This document shows, in pieces, positions 46,890-58,106 of a stretch of 60,146 nt of DNA. This stretch comes from Xylophilus sp. (GTDB lineage Bacteria; Pseudomonadota; Gammaproteobacteria; Burkholderiales; Burkholderiaceae_C). The DNA lies in assembly GCA_009914555.1 (NCBI GenBank), contig WNDY01000025.1, positions 1 to 60,146 on the forward strand, given 5' to 3'. Numbering within the stretch: position 1 is the stretch's first letter; each line of letters begins with the position of its first letter. The notes under the pieces were generated by a model. The model ran no database searches. It was not told where the DNA came from and saw only the letters and a list, made by a program, of their open reading frames with translations. The position numbers and the translations under genes are program-made.

Positions 46890-48542
46890 TCAATGCAGCG
46901 CCAGCGCGCGCGGTGCGGCGGCGGCCTGCGCCTTGGCTTCGCGGCGCAGTGCGACGGCGTCCGGGCCGCTGGCAAAGGACGCGTGCGCATCGATGCGGAA
47001 GACCTTGACCGTCTCGGTCACCGTCTGCGCCTGGCGTTCGAGCGAGCCGGCCGCCGCGGCGATCTGCTCCACCAGCGCCGCGTTTTGCTGGGTGATGGTG
47101 TCGAGCTGGTTGACCGCGGCATTGATCTGCGAGATGCCACCGAGCTGCTCGGCCGTGGCGCTGCTGATCTCGCCGATCAGCGCATTGACCTGCTGCACCG
47201 TCCGCAGCGCCTCGGACATGGTGTCGCGCGCCGCGCCGGCCAGCGCATGGCCGGCCTCGACCTTGCCGGCCGAATCCTCGATCAGCTTCTTGATCTCGCG
47301 CGCGGCGTCGGAGGTGCGCCGCGCCAGCGCCCGCACCTCGCCGGCCACTACGGCGAAGCCGCGACCCTGCTCGCCGGCGCGCGCCGCCTCGATCGCGGCG
47401 TTGAGCGCCAGGATATTGGTCTGGAAGGCGATGCTGTCGATCACCTGCGTGATCTCGCCGATGCGCTGCGACGATTCGCGGATGGTCTGCATGGTCTGCG
47501 TCACGTCCTGCACCGCATGGCTGCTGCGCTCGGCCACCTCGGTGGCGGTCTGGGCCAGCGTGCTGGCCTGGCGCGCGGTGTCGGCGCTCTGGCGCACTGT
47601 GCCGGTCATCTGCTCCATCGACGCCGCCGTCTGCTGCAGGTTGCCGGCCTGCGCCTCGGTGCGCTCCGACAGGTGGTGGTTGCCCTGCGCGATCTCGCGC
47701 GTGGCATGGCGCATGACCTCGGCCTCGGTGCGGGCGTCGCGCACGATGGACTGCAGGTTCACATTGAGCTGGTTGAGCGCCTGCGCCAGGTCGCCGGCCA
47801 GGTCGGCCCGGCCGCGCTGGAGCTTGTGCGTCAGGTCGCCCGCAGCCATGCGGTTGCTGAAGGCCAGCAGCGACTGCATCGGCGCCACGACGAGCCGCCG
47901 CAGGTACCAGCTGGCCAGCAGCGCGGCCAGCACCAGCACGACCATGTCGATGGCCAGCGTGCCCAGGCCGCTGGCCGTGCGCCCGACAGCGACTCCCGCG
48001 GCCGCGAGGGCGAAGGACACGAACGCGATCTTGCCGCCCAGGCCGAGCGAGACGGCGCGGCGCATGCGGCTGACCAGGTCGTTGCGGTGCACCTGGCCGG
48101 CCTGGAAGCGGTGGACCAGATGGCCGGCTTCTTTCTCGGCGCGCATCCTGGCGTAGAGCGCCTCGGCGGCCTGCGTCTCGGCCCGGCTGGGTTCGGTGCG
48201 AACCGACATGAAGCCGACCGGCCGGTCGCCTTCGAGCAGCGGCGTCACGTTGGCCATCACCCAGTAGTAGCCGCCGTCCTTGCGGCGGTTCTTGACCGGC
48301 GCCGACCATGGGCGGCCGCTCTGGATCGTCTCCCACATGTCGCGGAAAGCCTCTTCCGGCATGTCGGGGTGGCGGATCATGTTGTGGGGCTGGCCCAGCA
48401 GTTCGTCGCGCTCGTAGCCGCTGACGGTCACGAAAGGGGCGTTGCAATAAAGGATGCGGCCTTTGAGATCGGTGGAGGACACCAGCGTCTGGCCTTGGGG
48501 GAACGGGAATTCGCGGTCCGTCACAGGCAGATTGACGCGCAT
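46890..48542 (-). CDS. Aer-like methyl-accepting chemotaxis protein with PAS domain
   Basis: The protein has 550 residues. A PAS domain at ~20-120 ([49 protein letters not shown]) is the Aer-type FAD-binding sensor for redox or energy taxis. Two adjacent membrane segments (residues ~165-210) are followed by HAMP and the MCP signalling tip [25 protein letters not shown] Shine-Dalgarno sequence precedes ATG 48542. No che genes are in the window. Confidence 0.92.
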   Translation of the reverse strand: MRVNLPVTDREFPFPQGQTLVSSTDLKGRILYCNAPFVTVSGYERDELLGQPHNMIRHPDMPEEAFRDMWETIQSGRPWSAPVKNRRKDGGYYWVMANVTPLLEGDRPVGFMSVRTEPSRAETQAAEALYARMRAEKEAGHLVHRFQAGQVHRNDLVSRMRRAVSLGLGGKIAFVSFALAAAGVAVGRTASGLGTLAIDMVVLVLAALLASWYLRRLVVAPMQSLLAFSNRMAAGDLTHKLQRGRADLAGDLAQALNQLNVNLQSIVRDARTEAEVMRHATREIAQGNHHLSERTEAQAGNLQQTAASMEQMTGTVRQSADTARQASTLAQTATEVAERSSHAVQDVTQTMQTIRESSQRIGEITQVIDSIAFQTNILALNAAIEAARAGEQGRGFAVVAGEVRALARRTSDAAREIKKLIEDSAGKVEAGHALAGAARDTMSEALRTVQQVNALIGEISSATAEQLGGISQINAAVNQLDTITQQNAALVEQIAAAAGSLERQAQTVTETVKVFRIDAHASFASGPDAVALRREAKAQAAAAPRALALH

Positions 48543-48641
48543 CGAAAGGCCTCCATTTCGCTTACTTCTTGATGCAAGTCATCCTACGGGGGTCGCCTGA
48601 AATGTCAAAACATTGTTGCGCGAGCCGCGCAGAGGGCGTTT

Positions 48642-49166
48642 TCAGCCGTGGCGCGACAGGGCCGCGGCTGCCGTTGAGAGATCCATGCGGGGCGCGAACT
48701 TGGCCCGCTTGACCGCGAAGAACGCCTTGACGTTGCGCACGTTGGCGTCGCCGGTGAAGAGGCGCTGGGCCAGCGCCAGGTAGGCCGGCATGTCGGCGAT
48801 CTGCACCACCAGCACGAAGTCCGGCCCGGGCGATACCCGCCAGCACTGCTGCACGGCGGCGTCGGCCACAGCGCGCACCTCGAAGGCATCGAGCCGCTGC
48901 GCGTCCTGGCGGTCGAGCGTCACCTCGACGATGGCCGCGAGCCCGTGGCCGACCAGGGGTGACAGCGCGTCCGGGCTGAGCACCGCGATCTGCCGTTCGA
49001 TCAGCCCGGCCTCGCGCAGGCGCCGCACCCGGCGCAGGCAGGTCGGCGGCGAGATGTGGACCCGCTCGGCCAGCGCCTGGTTGCTGATGGATGCATCGGC
49101 CTGCAGGCAGTCGAGCAGGCGGACATCGGTCAGATCGAGATGTATGGATTTCTTTTCCGAAGCCAT
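48642..49166 (-). CDS. Lrp/AsnC-family transcriptional regulator
   Basis: The protein has 174 residues: winged helix at ~10-65 ([40 protein letters not shown]) and an AsnC ligand domain ([36 protein letters not shown]). It is divergent from glmS across an AT-rich gap with Lrp-like A/T tracts. The start ATG 49166 has TAAAAT 6 nt upstream and no Shine-Dalgarno sequence. The effector is unknown. Confidence 0.9.
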   Translation of the reverse strand: MASEKKSIHLDLTDVRLLDCLQADASISNQALAERVHISPPTCLRRVRRLREAGLIERQIAVLSPDALSPLVGHGLAAIVEVTLDRQDAQRLDAFEVRAVADAAVQQCWRVSPGPDFVLVVQIADMPAYLALAQRLFTGDANVRNVKAFFAVKRAKFAPRMDLSTAAAALSRHG

Positions 49167-49172
49167 CCAGAA

Positions 49173-49178
49173 ATTTTA
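49173..49178 (-). promoter_or_regulatory. Candidate -10 box for the Lrp-family gene
   Basis: TAAAAT on the minus strand ends 6 nt before ATG 49166, with TTGCAG 18 nt further upstream as a partial -35. It is one of the better leaderless-type promoters here. Confidence 0.45.
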
Positions 49179-49287
49179 TTTCTCGACAGAATTTGACTGC
49201 AACAGGATTGCTAAAAGCTGCTTATTTCGATCGGAAATTCAATCGCGAACTGCCTACTATCGCCCGATCTCTTGGAGGTACTCCAGC

Positions 49288-51147
<1,860 letters not shown>

Positions 51148-51205
51148 CCGGCACGCGCTTGCCTTGTCGGCGCCGCCCCGCATCGCGCCGGCATCCAGGG
51201 ATTCG

Positions 51206-52852
51206 CTATCGAGCTTCCGTCAGCTGGTAGCCCCTGAGTTGCTCGCGCAGTGTCGTCTTGAGCATCTTTCCGGTAGGCCCAAGCGGGATCGCCTCGACGA
51301 ACACCACATCGTCCGGAATCTGCCATTTCGCGGCCTTGCCATCGTAGAACTTCAGCAGTTCGTCCCGCGTGACCTCGCTGCCCGGCTTTCTTGCCACCAC
51401 GATGACCGGCCGCTCGCCCCATCTGGGATGGAACACGCCGACGCAGGCAGCCATGGCGACCGCGGGATGCGACAAGGCGATGTTCTCGATGTCGATCGAA
51501 CTGATCCATTCGCCACCGGACTTGATCACGTCCTTGCTGCGGTCGGTGATCTGCAGGTAGCCGTCGGCATCGATGGTGGCGACGTCGCCGGTCGGAAACC
51601 AGCCCCGGCGCTGTGCGTCGGGTACCAGCGGATCGCCGTCCTCACCCTTGAAATACGCTTTGACAACCCACGGCCCCTTGACCAGCAGGTTGCCGGCCGC
51701 CTTGCCGTCCCACGGGAGTTCCTCGCCGCCGCTGCCGACAATCTTCATGTCGACGCCGAAAAGGGCCCGGCCCTGCTTCAGGCGGATCGCGGCCTGTTCG
51801 CCGCGCGGCAGCGAGAGATGCTTCCGCTTGAGCGTGCACAGCGTTCCGAGCGGACTCACCTCCGTCATGCCCCATGCATGGAGCACCTCGACCCCGTAGC
51901 GCTCCCGGAATGCGTCGATCATGGCCGGCGGGCAGGCCGAGCCGCCGATCACCGTGCGGCCGAGCGTCGAGAAACGGAGGTCGTTGGCCTGCATGTGGCC
52001 GAGCATCGTCTGCCAGACCGTCGGCACGCCGGCCGCGAAGGTCACGCCCTCCGTCTCGATCAATTCGAAAATCGACTTCCCGTCCATCGCCGCACCCGGG
52101 AGCACGAGCTTGGCGCCCACCATCGCGGCCGAGTACGGAAGGCCCCAGGCGTTGACGTGGAACATGGGCACCACGGGCAGGACCGCGTCGCGCGCCGACA
52201 GGTTCATCGCGTCGGGCAGCGCCGCTGCACAGGCGTGCAGCACGGTAGAGCGGTGGCTGTAGAGCACTGCCTTCGGATGGCCCGTGGTACCGCTCGTGTA
52301 GCACATGCCGCAGGCGGAGTTTTCGTCGAAGTCCGGCCATGCGTACCGGCCCGGCTGCGCACCGATCCAATGCTCGTAGCTGACCAGGTTGGGTATGCCG
52401 CTGCCGGCCGGCAGACGGTCCGCATCGCACAGGGCGACCCACTTCTCGACGGTCGGGCAACTGGCATGCATGGCCTGCACCGCAGGCAGGAAGGTCAGAT
52501 CGAAGCAGAGAACCTGGTCTTCGGCGTGATTCACGATCCAGGCGATCTGGTCGGCATGCAGGCGCGGATTGAGGGTGTGCAGCACCCGGCCCGAGCCCGA
52601 TACGCCGTAGTACAGCTCCAGATGGCGATATCCGTTCCAGGCGAGCGTGGCGACACGTCCGGAGAACGGCAGCCCCTGGGCGTCGAGTGCCCGGGCCACC
52701 TGGCGGGCCCGGCCGGCACAGTCCGCCCAGGTGTAGCGGTGCAGGTCGCCCTCCACCCGGCGCGAGACGATGTCGGCGTCGCCGTGATGGCGTTCGACAT
52801 GCGCCAGCAGCGAAGAGATGAGCAGCGGGACGCTCTGCATCAGGCCTTGCAT
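51206..52852 (-). CDS. AMP-forming acyl-CoA synthetase
   Basis: This ANL-superfamily enzyme of 548 residues activates a carboxylic acid to its CoA thioester. A3 motif CYTSGTTGHPKAVLYSHRS, A5 HAWGMTEVSPLG, A7 RRGWFPTGDVATID, A10 PLGPTGKMLKTTLRE. It is nearest to medium/long-chain AlkK-like ligases as I recall, but placement as the last gene of an operon with a C-C lyase suggests a shorter acid product. It begins 8 nt after the binding-protein gene. Substrate unproven. Confidence 0.85.
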   Translation of the reverse strand: MQGLMQSVPLLISSLLAHVERHHGDADIVSRRVEGDLHRYTWADCAGRARQVARALDAQGLPFSGRVATLAWNGYRHLELYYGVSGSGRVLHTLNPRLHADQIAWIVNHAEDQVLCFDLTFLPAVQAMHASCPTVEKWVALCDADRLPAGSGIPNLVSYEHWIGAQPGRYAWPDFDENSACGMCYTSGTTGHPKAVLYSHRSTVLHACAAALPDAMNLSARDAVLPVVPMFHVNAWGLPYSAAMVGAKLVLPGAAMDGKSIFELIETEGVTFAAGVPTVWQTMLGHMQANDLRFSTLGRTVIGGSACPPAMIDAFRERYGVEVLHAWGMTEVSPLGTLCTLKRKHLSLPRGEQAAIRLKQGRALFGVDMKIVGSGGEELPWDGKAAGNLLVKGPWVVKAYFKGEDGDPLVPDAQRRGWFPTGDVATIDADGYLQITDRSKDVIKSGGEWISSIDIENIALSHPAVAMAACVGVFHPRWGERPVIVVARKPGSEVTRDELLKFYDGKAAKWQIPDDVVFVEAIPLGPTGKMLKTTLREQLRGYQLTEAR

Positions 52853-52860
52853 GACCGTCC

Positions 52861-53832
52861 TCACTTGCTCTTGCTCAGGCCGCTGCTGCGAACGACGGCG
52901 GTCCAGCGCTCGTGCTCGCCGCGGACGAACCTGTCGGTCTCCGCCTGCGACAGGCTCAGAGGCAGGCTGCCGTCGGCGATGATGCGCGAGATCACGGCCG
53001 GCTGCGCCAGAGCCTTCTGCACTTCCCTGTTCCAGCGCGACACCACCGCCGGCGAGGTGCCCGCGGGCGCAACCAGGACTTTCCATTCCGCGGCGTGGAA
53101 GCCGGGATAGCCGGATTCCGCGACCGTCGGCACGTCGGGTAGAAGCGGCAGCCGCTTGGCGGAAGTCACGGCCAGCGCCCGCAGGCGCCCGCCCTTGATT
53201 AGGGGCAATGCGCCAGGTGGGACCGCAAACATGCAGTCGACCTGGCCGCCTGCCACGTCCTGCAGCGCGGGCGCCGAGCCCTTGTAGGGGCTGGACTGGA
53301 ACCTGGCGCCGACCAGGCTGCCGAACATCTCGCCGACCATCTGGCCCACCGTGCCGTCGCCAGCGGTCGCCAGGGTGAGTTGCCTGCCCTTGTGCACAGC
53401 GACCAGATCGGCCAGCGAGCGGAATTTCGACTCGGCGTGCACTACCAGGACGAGCGGCTGCTCGGCCACGGTGGCGATAGGTACCAGGTCCCGCAACGGC
53501 TGGTAGGGAAGGCTGCGGAACAGCGCCGGATTGATCGCCAGCGTGGCGGTCTGGCCCATGCCGAGCGTGTAGCCGTCTGGCTTGGCCTTGGCCACGGTAT
53601 CGGTGCCGATGATGCCGTTCGCGCCAGGCTTGTTGTCCACCAGGACCGTCCACTGCGCATCGGCGCCGACGGTGGAGCCGATGATGCGGGCCATCAGGTC
53701 GGTGCCGCCGCCCGCGGGCGCTGCCACGACGATGCGCACCGGCTGCTGGGGGTAGCCATCCTGTGCGGCTGCCGGCAGGTCGCGGACCAGCAGGAGTGCT
53801 GCCCCGAGCATGCATGCTCTGGAAAATCTCAT
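52861..53832 (-). CDS. Bug/TctC-type tripartite tricarboxylate binding protein
   Basis: The protein has 323 residues with a signal peptide (ACMLGAALLLVRDLPAAAQ). YPQQPVRIVVAAPAGGGTD is the Bug family N-terminal motif, followed by VDNKPGANGIIGTD and LPLLPDVPTVAESGYPGF. Bug receptors bind di- and tricarboxylates or small amides. No TctA/TctB membrane genes are adjacent, so it either uses a transporter elsewhere or acts as a sensor. Its start overlaps the small-subunit stop (ATGA). Confidence 0.9.
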   Translation of the reverse strand: MRFSRACMLGAALLLVRDLPAAAQDGYPQQPVRIVVAAPAGGGTDLMARIIGSTVGADAQWTVLVDNKPGANGIIGTDTVAKAKPDGYTLGMGQTATLAINPALFRSLPYQPLRDLVPIATVAEQPLVLVVHAESKFRSLADLVAVHKGRQLTLATAGDGTVGQMVGEMFGSLVGARFQSSPYKGSAPALQDVAGGQVDCMFAVPPGALPLIKGGRLRALAVTSAKRLPLLPDVPTVAESGYPGFHAAEWKVLVAPAGTSPAVVSRWNREVQKALAQPAVISRIIADGSLPLSLSQAETDRFVRGEHERWTAVVRSSGLSKSK

Positions 53833-54476
53833 GATTTTGTCTCCTTGTCCATCATGTCCAGCCAGATCCACGGGCGCCTTCGGCGGTCCGCTTCCTGAAA
53901 CGCGGCGATCTGCGCCCGGCGGCGCAACGTGAGCCCGATCGCATCCATGCCGGCCAGCATCATCTGCCGTTCGCTGGCGGGCACCTGCAAAGGCCACTGC
54001 CTGCCGTCCGATGCTTCCAGACGGTCGTGCTCCAGGTCGGCCGCCAGTTGCAGCCGGCCCGTTTCGGCCTCGCGTGCCAGCGCTTCGATCTCGGGCCGCG
54101 GCAGCGCGACAGGCAGCAAACCGTTGCGGTAGCAGTTGTTCGCGAAGATCGCGCCAAAGCTCGGTGCCACGATGACGCGCAAGCCGAACTGCCGCAGCGC
54201 CCAGGCTGCCTGCTCGCGGGAAGACCCGCTGCCGAAGTTGGCACCCGCAATCAGGAAGGCCGCTTGCCGGAACGGCTCGCGATTGAGCACGAAATCGGGG
54301 TTCTCCCGTCGCGTGCCGTCGTGCGCAGGGAGATAGCGCCAGGGCGCAAGCAGTTTTTCGCCATAGCCTTCCTTGCCGGGAGTGGTCATCTCGCGCGAAG
54401 GGATGAGCAGATCCGTGTCGATGTTGTCGCGCAGCAGCGGCGCGGCCACGCCCTGGACGCGGGTGAACTGTTCCAT
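53829..54476 (-). CDS. LeuD-like small subunit of an aconitase-family (de)hydratase
   Basis: The protein has 215 residues with the swivelling-domain motifs RDNIDTDLLIPSREM, LIAGANFGSGSSREQAAWAL and FGAIFANNCYRNGLLPVAL. It pairs with the LeuC-like gene 11 nt upstream. Its operon contains a C-C lyase and a dicarboxylate receptor rather than leuB, so a catabolic hydratase role is more likely than leucine synthesis. Confidence 0.88.
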   Translation of the reverse strand: MEQFTRVQGVAAPLLRDNIDTDLLIPSREMTTPGKEGYGEKLLAPWRYLPAHDGTRRENPDFVLNREPFRQAAFLIAGANFGSGSSREQAAWALRQFGLRVIVAPSFGAIFANNCYRNGLLPVALPRPEIEALAREAETGRLQLAADLEHDRLEASDGRQWPLQVPASERQMMLAGMDAIGLTLRRRAQIAAFQEADRRRRPWIWLDMMDKETKS

Positions 54477-54487
54477 ATCCCTGTCCC

Positions 54488-55894
54488 TCAGGCCAGCAGC
54501 GGCCGCGGGTCGGCGATGCGGCCCGCGAGCGCCGAGGCCGCGACGACCAACGGACTGGCCAGGTGCGTGCGAACCCCGGGGCCCTGGCGGCCTTCGAAGT
54601 TGCGGTTCGTACTGGAGACCACCCGGCGCGCAGGATGGCCGGGGCGGTCGAAGCTGTCGCCGCCGACGTAGAAGCACAGGGAACAGCCGCTCTCGCGCCA
54701 TTCGAAGCCCGCCGCCCGGAAGACCGCATCCAGGCCTTCGGCCTCGGCCGCCTGCTTCACGGCGGTGGAGCCCGGCACCACGATGGCTGTGACGTTCGGC
54801 GCGACCCGCCGTCCCTTGACGAGCTTCGCCGCGGCTCGCAGGTCCGGCAGACGGCTGTTGGTGCAGGAGCCGATACACGCGGCATCGATGGGAACCTCGC
54901 TCAGGATCTGTCCCGGCAGAAGATCCATGTAGGCCAGGGCTCGCTCGACGTCCGCGGAGGCTGGCTGCGGTACGGCATCGCCAATGGCCGCCGTCTGCCC
55001 CGGATTCGTGCCCCAGGTGATCTGGGGCGCAAGCGTGTTGCAGTCGATCTGCAGTTCCCGGTCCCATGGCGCGCCCTCGTCGGAGGCCAGCGTGCGCCAG
55101 TGCGCGACCGCAGCCTCCCATTGCGCGCCGCGCGGCGCATGGGGCCGCGCGCGGAGCCAGCCGAAAGTGGTCTCGTCCGGTGCCACCACGGCCGTCCATG
55201 CGCCGAATTCGACGGCCATGTTGCACAGCGTCAACCGTCCTTCGACGTCGAGTGCGCGCACGGCTTCGCCGCAGAACTCGATGGCATGTCCTGCGCCGCC
55301 GGTCACCCCGTGGCGGCCAATCAGCGCCAGCGCCATGTCCTTGGCCGTCACGCCGGCGGCCAGCCGTCCGGTGAACTCCACCCGCATGGTCCGCGGCCTG
55401 GCCCGGATGAGGGTCTGGGTCGCCGCAGCGTGCTCGCCTTCGCTGGTACCGATGCCCCAGGCCAGGGCTCCGATCCCGCCGACCGTGCAGGTGTGGCTGT
55501 CGCAGCACACCAGCGTAGCGCCCGGCAACGCGATCCCCTGCTCCGGAGATACCACGTGCGAAATGCCCTGCCGCGGGTCGCCCAGGTCGAACAGCCTGAT
55601 CCCGGCATCGTGCGCACCCTGGCGGAACGCCTGGATGAAGCCGCGCCCGCCCTTGAACAGCGTGTCGTCGCCGCGGCCGGGGTGCGTGTCGACGATATGG
55701 TCCATCGTGCCGCACATGAGCGCAGGATTCGCCACGCTGCGCCCGGCATCCCGCAGCGGGCCGAACACCGCCGGCCCCGCACGGTCGTGCAGCACGATCC
55801 GGTCGATGTGCAGCAGGCTCTGGCCGTCGTCCAGATCGGCGACTACGTGCTGGTCCCAGAGCTTCTCGACGATGTTGCGCGGACGGTCAACCAC
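54488..55894 (-). CDS. LeuC-like large subunit of an aconitase-family (de)hydratase
   Basis: The protein has 468 residues. The three [4Fe-4S] Cys are retained: one in CIGSCTNSRLPDLRAAA and two in SGCSLCFYVGGDSF. The latter replaces the usual GCSMCLAMN-type sequence of leucine-pathway enzymes and suggests a different substrate. MDHIVDTHPGR, CCDSHTCTVGGIGALAWGIG and TNRNFEGRQGPG are other family blocks. Its start overlaps the lyase stop by 8 nt. Candidate substrates are methylated malates or maleates. Confidence 0.88.
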   Translation of the reverse strand: MVDRPRNIVEKLWDQHVVADLDDGQSLLHIDRIVLHDRAGPAVFGPLRDAGRSVANPALMCGTMDHIVDTHPGRGDDTLFKGGRGFIQAFRQGAHDAGIRLFDLGDPRQGISHVVSPEQGIALPGATLVCCDSHTCTVGGIGALAWGIGTSEGEHAAATQTLIRARPRTMRVEFTGRLAAGVTAKDMALALIGRHGVTGGAGHAIEFCGEAVRALDVEGRLTLCNMAVEFGAWTAVVAPDETTFGWLRARPHAPRGAQWEAAVAHWRTLASDEGAPWDRELQIDCNTLAPQITWGTNPGQTAAIGDAVPQPASADVERALAYMDLLPGQILSEVPIDAACIGSCTNSRLPDLRAAAKLVKGRRVAPNVTAIVVPGSTAVKQAAEAEGLDAVFRAAGFEWRESGCSLCFYVGGDSFDRPGHPARRVVSSTNRNFEGRQGPGVRTHLASPLVVAASALAGRIADPRPLLA

Positions 55895-56798
55895 GGACGT
55901 CCTCCGCAGAAGCGCGCAAACCCGTCAGAAAGCGCTGCTCCAGCGCAAAGACAGTCTCGAAACCGGCCAGCCGCTTGAGTGTGCCGAAGTCGGCGAGCCT
56001 GGTGCCCGGGCCGCCTGCATAGCCGTTGGCCCGCACCGAGGCCAGGGCGTCCTGCATGGCCTGGATGCCGGCCATGAGCAGCGTACCGGGCAGGCTGACA
56101 CGCGCGATGCCCATCTCCTGCATCTCGGCGAAAGTGAACCGTTCGGGCGACTTGCCGCCTTCCACCACGTTGATGGCAACCGGTCCGCGGATGCGGCGCA
56201 CTGCCTCGCGCGCCAGATCCTTGTCGGTCAGGCCGTCGACGAACACCATGGTGGCGCCGGCATCCAGATAGGCATTTCCGCGGCGCACGACATCCTCGAT
56301 GCCGCCCAGCGCGAGCGCATCGGTGCGGGCGTTGATGACGAAGTCCGGGTCCTGCCGGGCCTCGGCGCAGGCCCGGATCTTGGCCACTGCTTCGTCCAAG
56401 GGCACGACGCACTTGCCATCGAGGTGCCCGCAGCGCTTGGGCGCCACCTGGTCCTCGATGTTGATGCCGGCGCAGCCGATGCGCTCGAACGCCTGCACGG
56501 CGTACCAGGCATTCACGGCGTTGCCGAATCCGGTGTCGCCGTCTGCCATGACCGGCACGTCCACGGCATCCACGATCGGCTTGGTCGCGGCGAGCATGTC
56601 GGAGAAGGACAGGAAGCTGTAATCGGGCAGACCCAGGCGCGAGGCCGACATGCCGAAGCCGGAGCACTGGATCGCTGCGAACCCGGCTTCGGCGATGACG
56701 CGCGCGGATATCGGGTCATAGGCGCCGGGCATCACGAGGAGTTCGGGCGCGAGGATCAGCCGGCGCAGTTGCGCAGTCTTTTTCAATGGGAGAGTCAC
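55887..56798 (-). CDS. Isocitrate lyase/PEP mutase-superfamily C-C lyase
   Basis: The protein has 303 residues. Metal-binding DGDTGFGN, the catalytic loop KRCGH (the K-[KR]-CGH signature with the Cys base used by isocitrate, methylisocitrate and 2,3-dimethylmalate lyases), INARTDA and EGGKSP are present. The Cys loop argues against a phosphonopyruvate hydrolase or PEP mutase. Next to an aconitase-family hydratase, the best functional parallel is the dimethylmaleate hydratase/2,3-dimethylmalate lyase pair of Eubacterium barkeri. The substrate is an inference. Confidence 0.85.
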   Translation of the reverse strand: MTLPLKKTAQLRRLILAPELLVMPGAYDPISARVIAEAGFAAIQCSGFGMSASRLGLPDYSFLSFSDMLAATKPIVDAVDVPVMADGDTGFGNAVNAWYAVQAFERIGCAGINIEDQVAPKRCGHLDGKCVVPLDEAVAKIRACAEARQDPDFVINARTDALALGGIEDVVRRGNAYLDAGATMVFVDGLTDKDLAREAVRRIRGPVAINVVEGGKSPERFTFAEMQEMGIARVSLPGTLLMAGIQAMQDALASVRANGYAGGPGTRLADFGTLKRLAGFETVFALEQRFLTGLRASAEDVRG

Positions 56799-56894
56799 GT
56801 TGGCATTTCTTCAGAAGGTGGAAGGGATGGAGGGGGATATCTGCTTCTTGGGGAGAAAACGGCACCTACGTGGCCGAAGCGGAGGGAAGCAGGA

Positions 56895-58022
56895 TCAGAA
56901 GTTGTGGCGGACGCCGAGCACGAACGCCGTCGAATTGCGGTTGTCCACCGTCCCGAAATTGCTTCCGGCTGTGGTGCCGCCTGTGAACGTACGGCTCGAC
57001 CGGCCGCGGTTCTGGATGCGCCCGGCGTCCGTATAGAGCGCGGTGCGCTTCGACAGGTGGTAGACGTATCCGAGCGCGAACTGCCGGGCGCCGTCCTGGT
57101 CGCGCAGGCCTGGTGCCGTCCCGCCGCGCATCGCGGAACGCTGGTAGGTCGCGCGGAACTCGCCCGGGCCTGCCGGTACCTTGGCGCCCAGCACCCAGAG
57201 CTTCTGGGAGCGCGAGGGCAGGCCTGCGGGCGTGAAGTCCGCCTGGTGGTAGAGGACCAGCAGCTTGACCGCCGGGGTGCCGTAGGAGGCGCCTGCGTTC
57301 CACACGCGAAAATCGCTGTCGTTCGGAATCCGTGTGCGGCCGTAGGCCCCCGCCATGTCGAGCGCACCGCTCCGCCATCCGATGCGCGCGCCGACATAGC
57401 GGTTGTTGCCGTTGCTCGTGTTGCTGCCTTCTCCCGCGGCGGCCATGGCCGTCCCGTAGATGCCGTATGCATTGCGCGGCAGGAAGTAGCCGACCGAGTT
57501 GTCGGCGCGGGCCAGCGTTCCGGCGCCGCTGCCCAGGGTGCCGACCGCGGTGGGCGATCCTCCTCCCAGCAGGTTGGCCTCGCCGGCGAATCCGGTGGAT
57601 CCATAGGCGTCGAATGCCGAGAGATTGGAGAACGTGGGCGTGTAGTCCCGCCCGAGCCTGACCTCGCCCGCGGCGCCGCTCAGGCCCAGCGTCGCGCGGC
57701 GGTCGAAGAACTTCGAGGTCGCCATGGCGCCGTTGCCGGCCGCAGCGCTGTTCGATGAGCCGGCCGTCCCCGTGTCGGCGCCGATAGCCGATTCGAGCCA
57801 GAAGCCGGCCTTGATGCCGCCGCCGAGATCCTCGGTGCCGCGCAGGCCCCAGCGGCTGGTGGACAGGCCGTTGCCCGTGAGCGAGGCGACCGTGCCGCCG
57901 TCGCCGTTCTTCACCGCGCGTACGCCGAGGTCGATGACGCCGAACAACGCCACGGACGATTGCGCCGATGCGGCGCCGATGCAGGCGCCGAGAAGCGAGC
58001 CTATCGAAATGGATTTCTTCAT
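56895..58022 (-). CDS. Outer-membrane porin, beta-proteobacterial trimeric type
   Basis: The protein has 375 residues. A signal peptide (SIGSLLGACIGAASAQ) precedes SSVALFGVIDLGVRAVKNGD, the typical N-terminal strand of Gram-negative porins. SRWGLRGTEDLGGGIKAGFWLE, the loop motif GEVRLGRDYTPTFSN and the terminal Phe (VLGVRHNF) are diagnostic. GGAGACAGAG precedes ATG 58022. It is the first gene of the catabolic operon, 96 nt before the lyase, and probably admits the substrate. Confidence 0.92.
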   Translation of the reverse strand: MKKSISIGSLLGACIGAASAQSSVALFGVIDLGVRAVKNGDGGTVASLTGNGLSTSRWGLRGTEDLGGGIKAGFWLESAIGADTGTAGSSNSAAAGNGAMATSKFFDRRATLGLSGAAGEVRLGRDYTPTFSNLSAFDAYGSTGFAGEANLLGGGSPTAVGTLGSGAGTLARADNSVGYFLPRNAYGIYGTAMAAAGEGSNTSNGNNRYVGARIGWRSGALDMAGAYGRTRIPNDSDFRVWNAGASYGTPAVKLLVLYHQADFTPAGLPSRSQKLWVLGAKVPAGPGEFRATYQRSAMRGGTAPGLRDQDGARQFALGYVYHLSKRTALYTDAGRIQNRGRSSRTFTGGTTAGSNFGTVDNRNSTAFVLGVRHNF

Positions 58023-58106
58023 CTCTGTCTCCGTCTTGAATATCGTTGACCGCCTGTCCGCACCGCAGGCTTCGAGGCAGGAGAATAGAGATGCTCTTCT
58101 TCAAGA

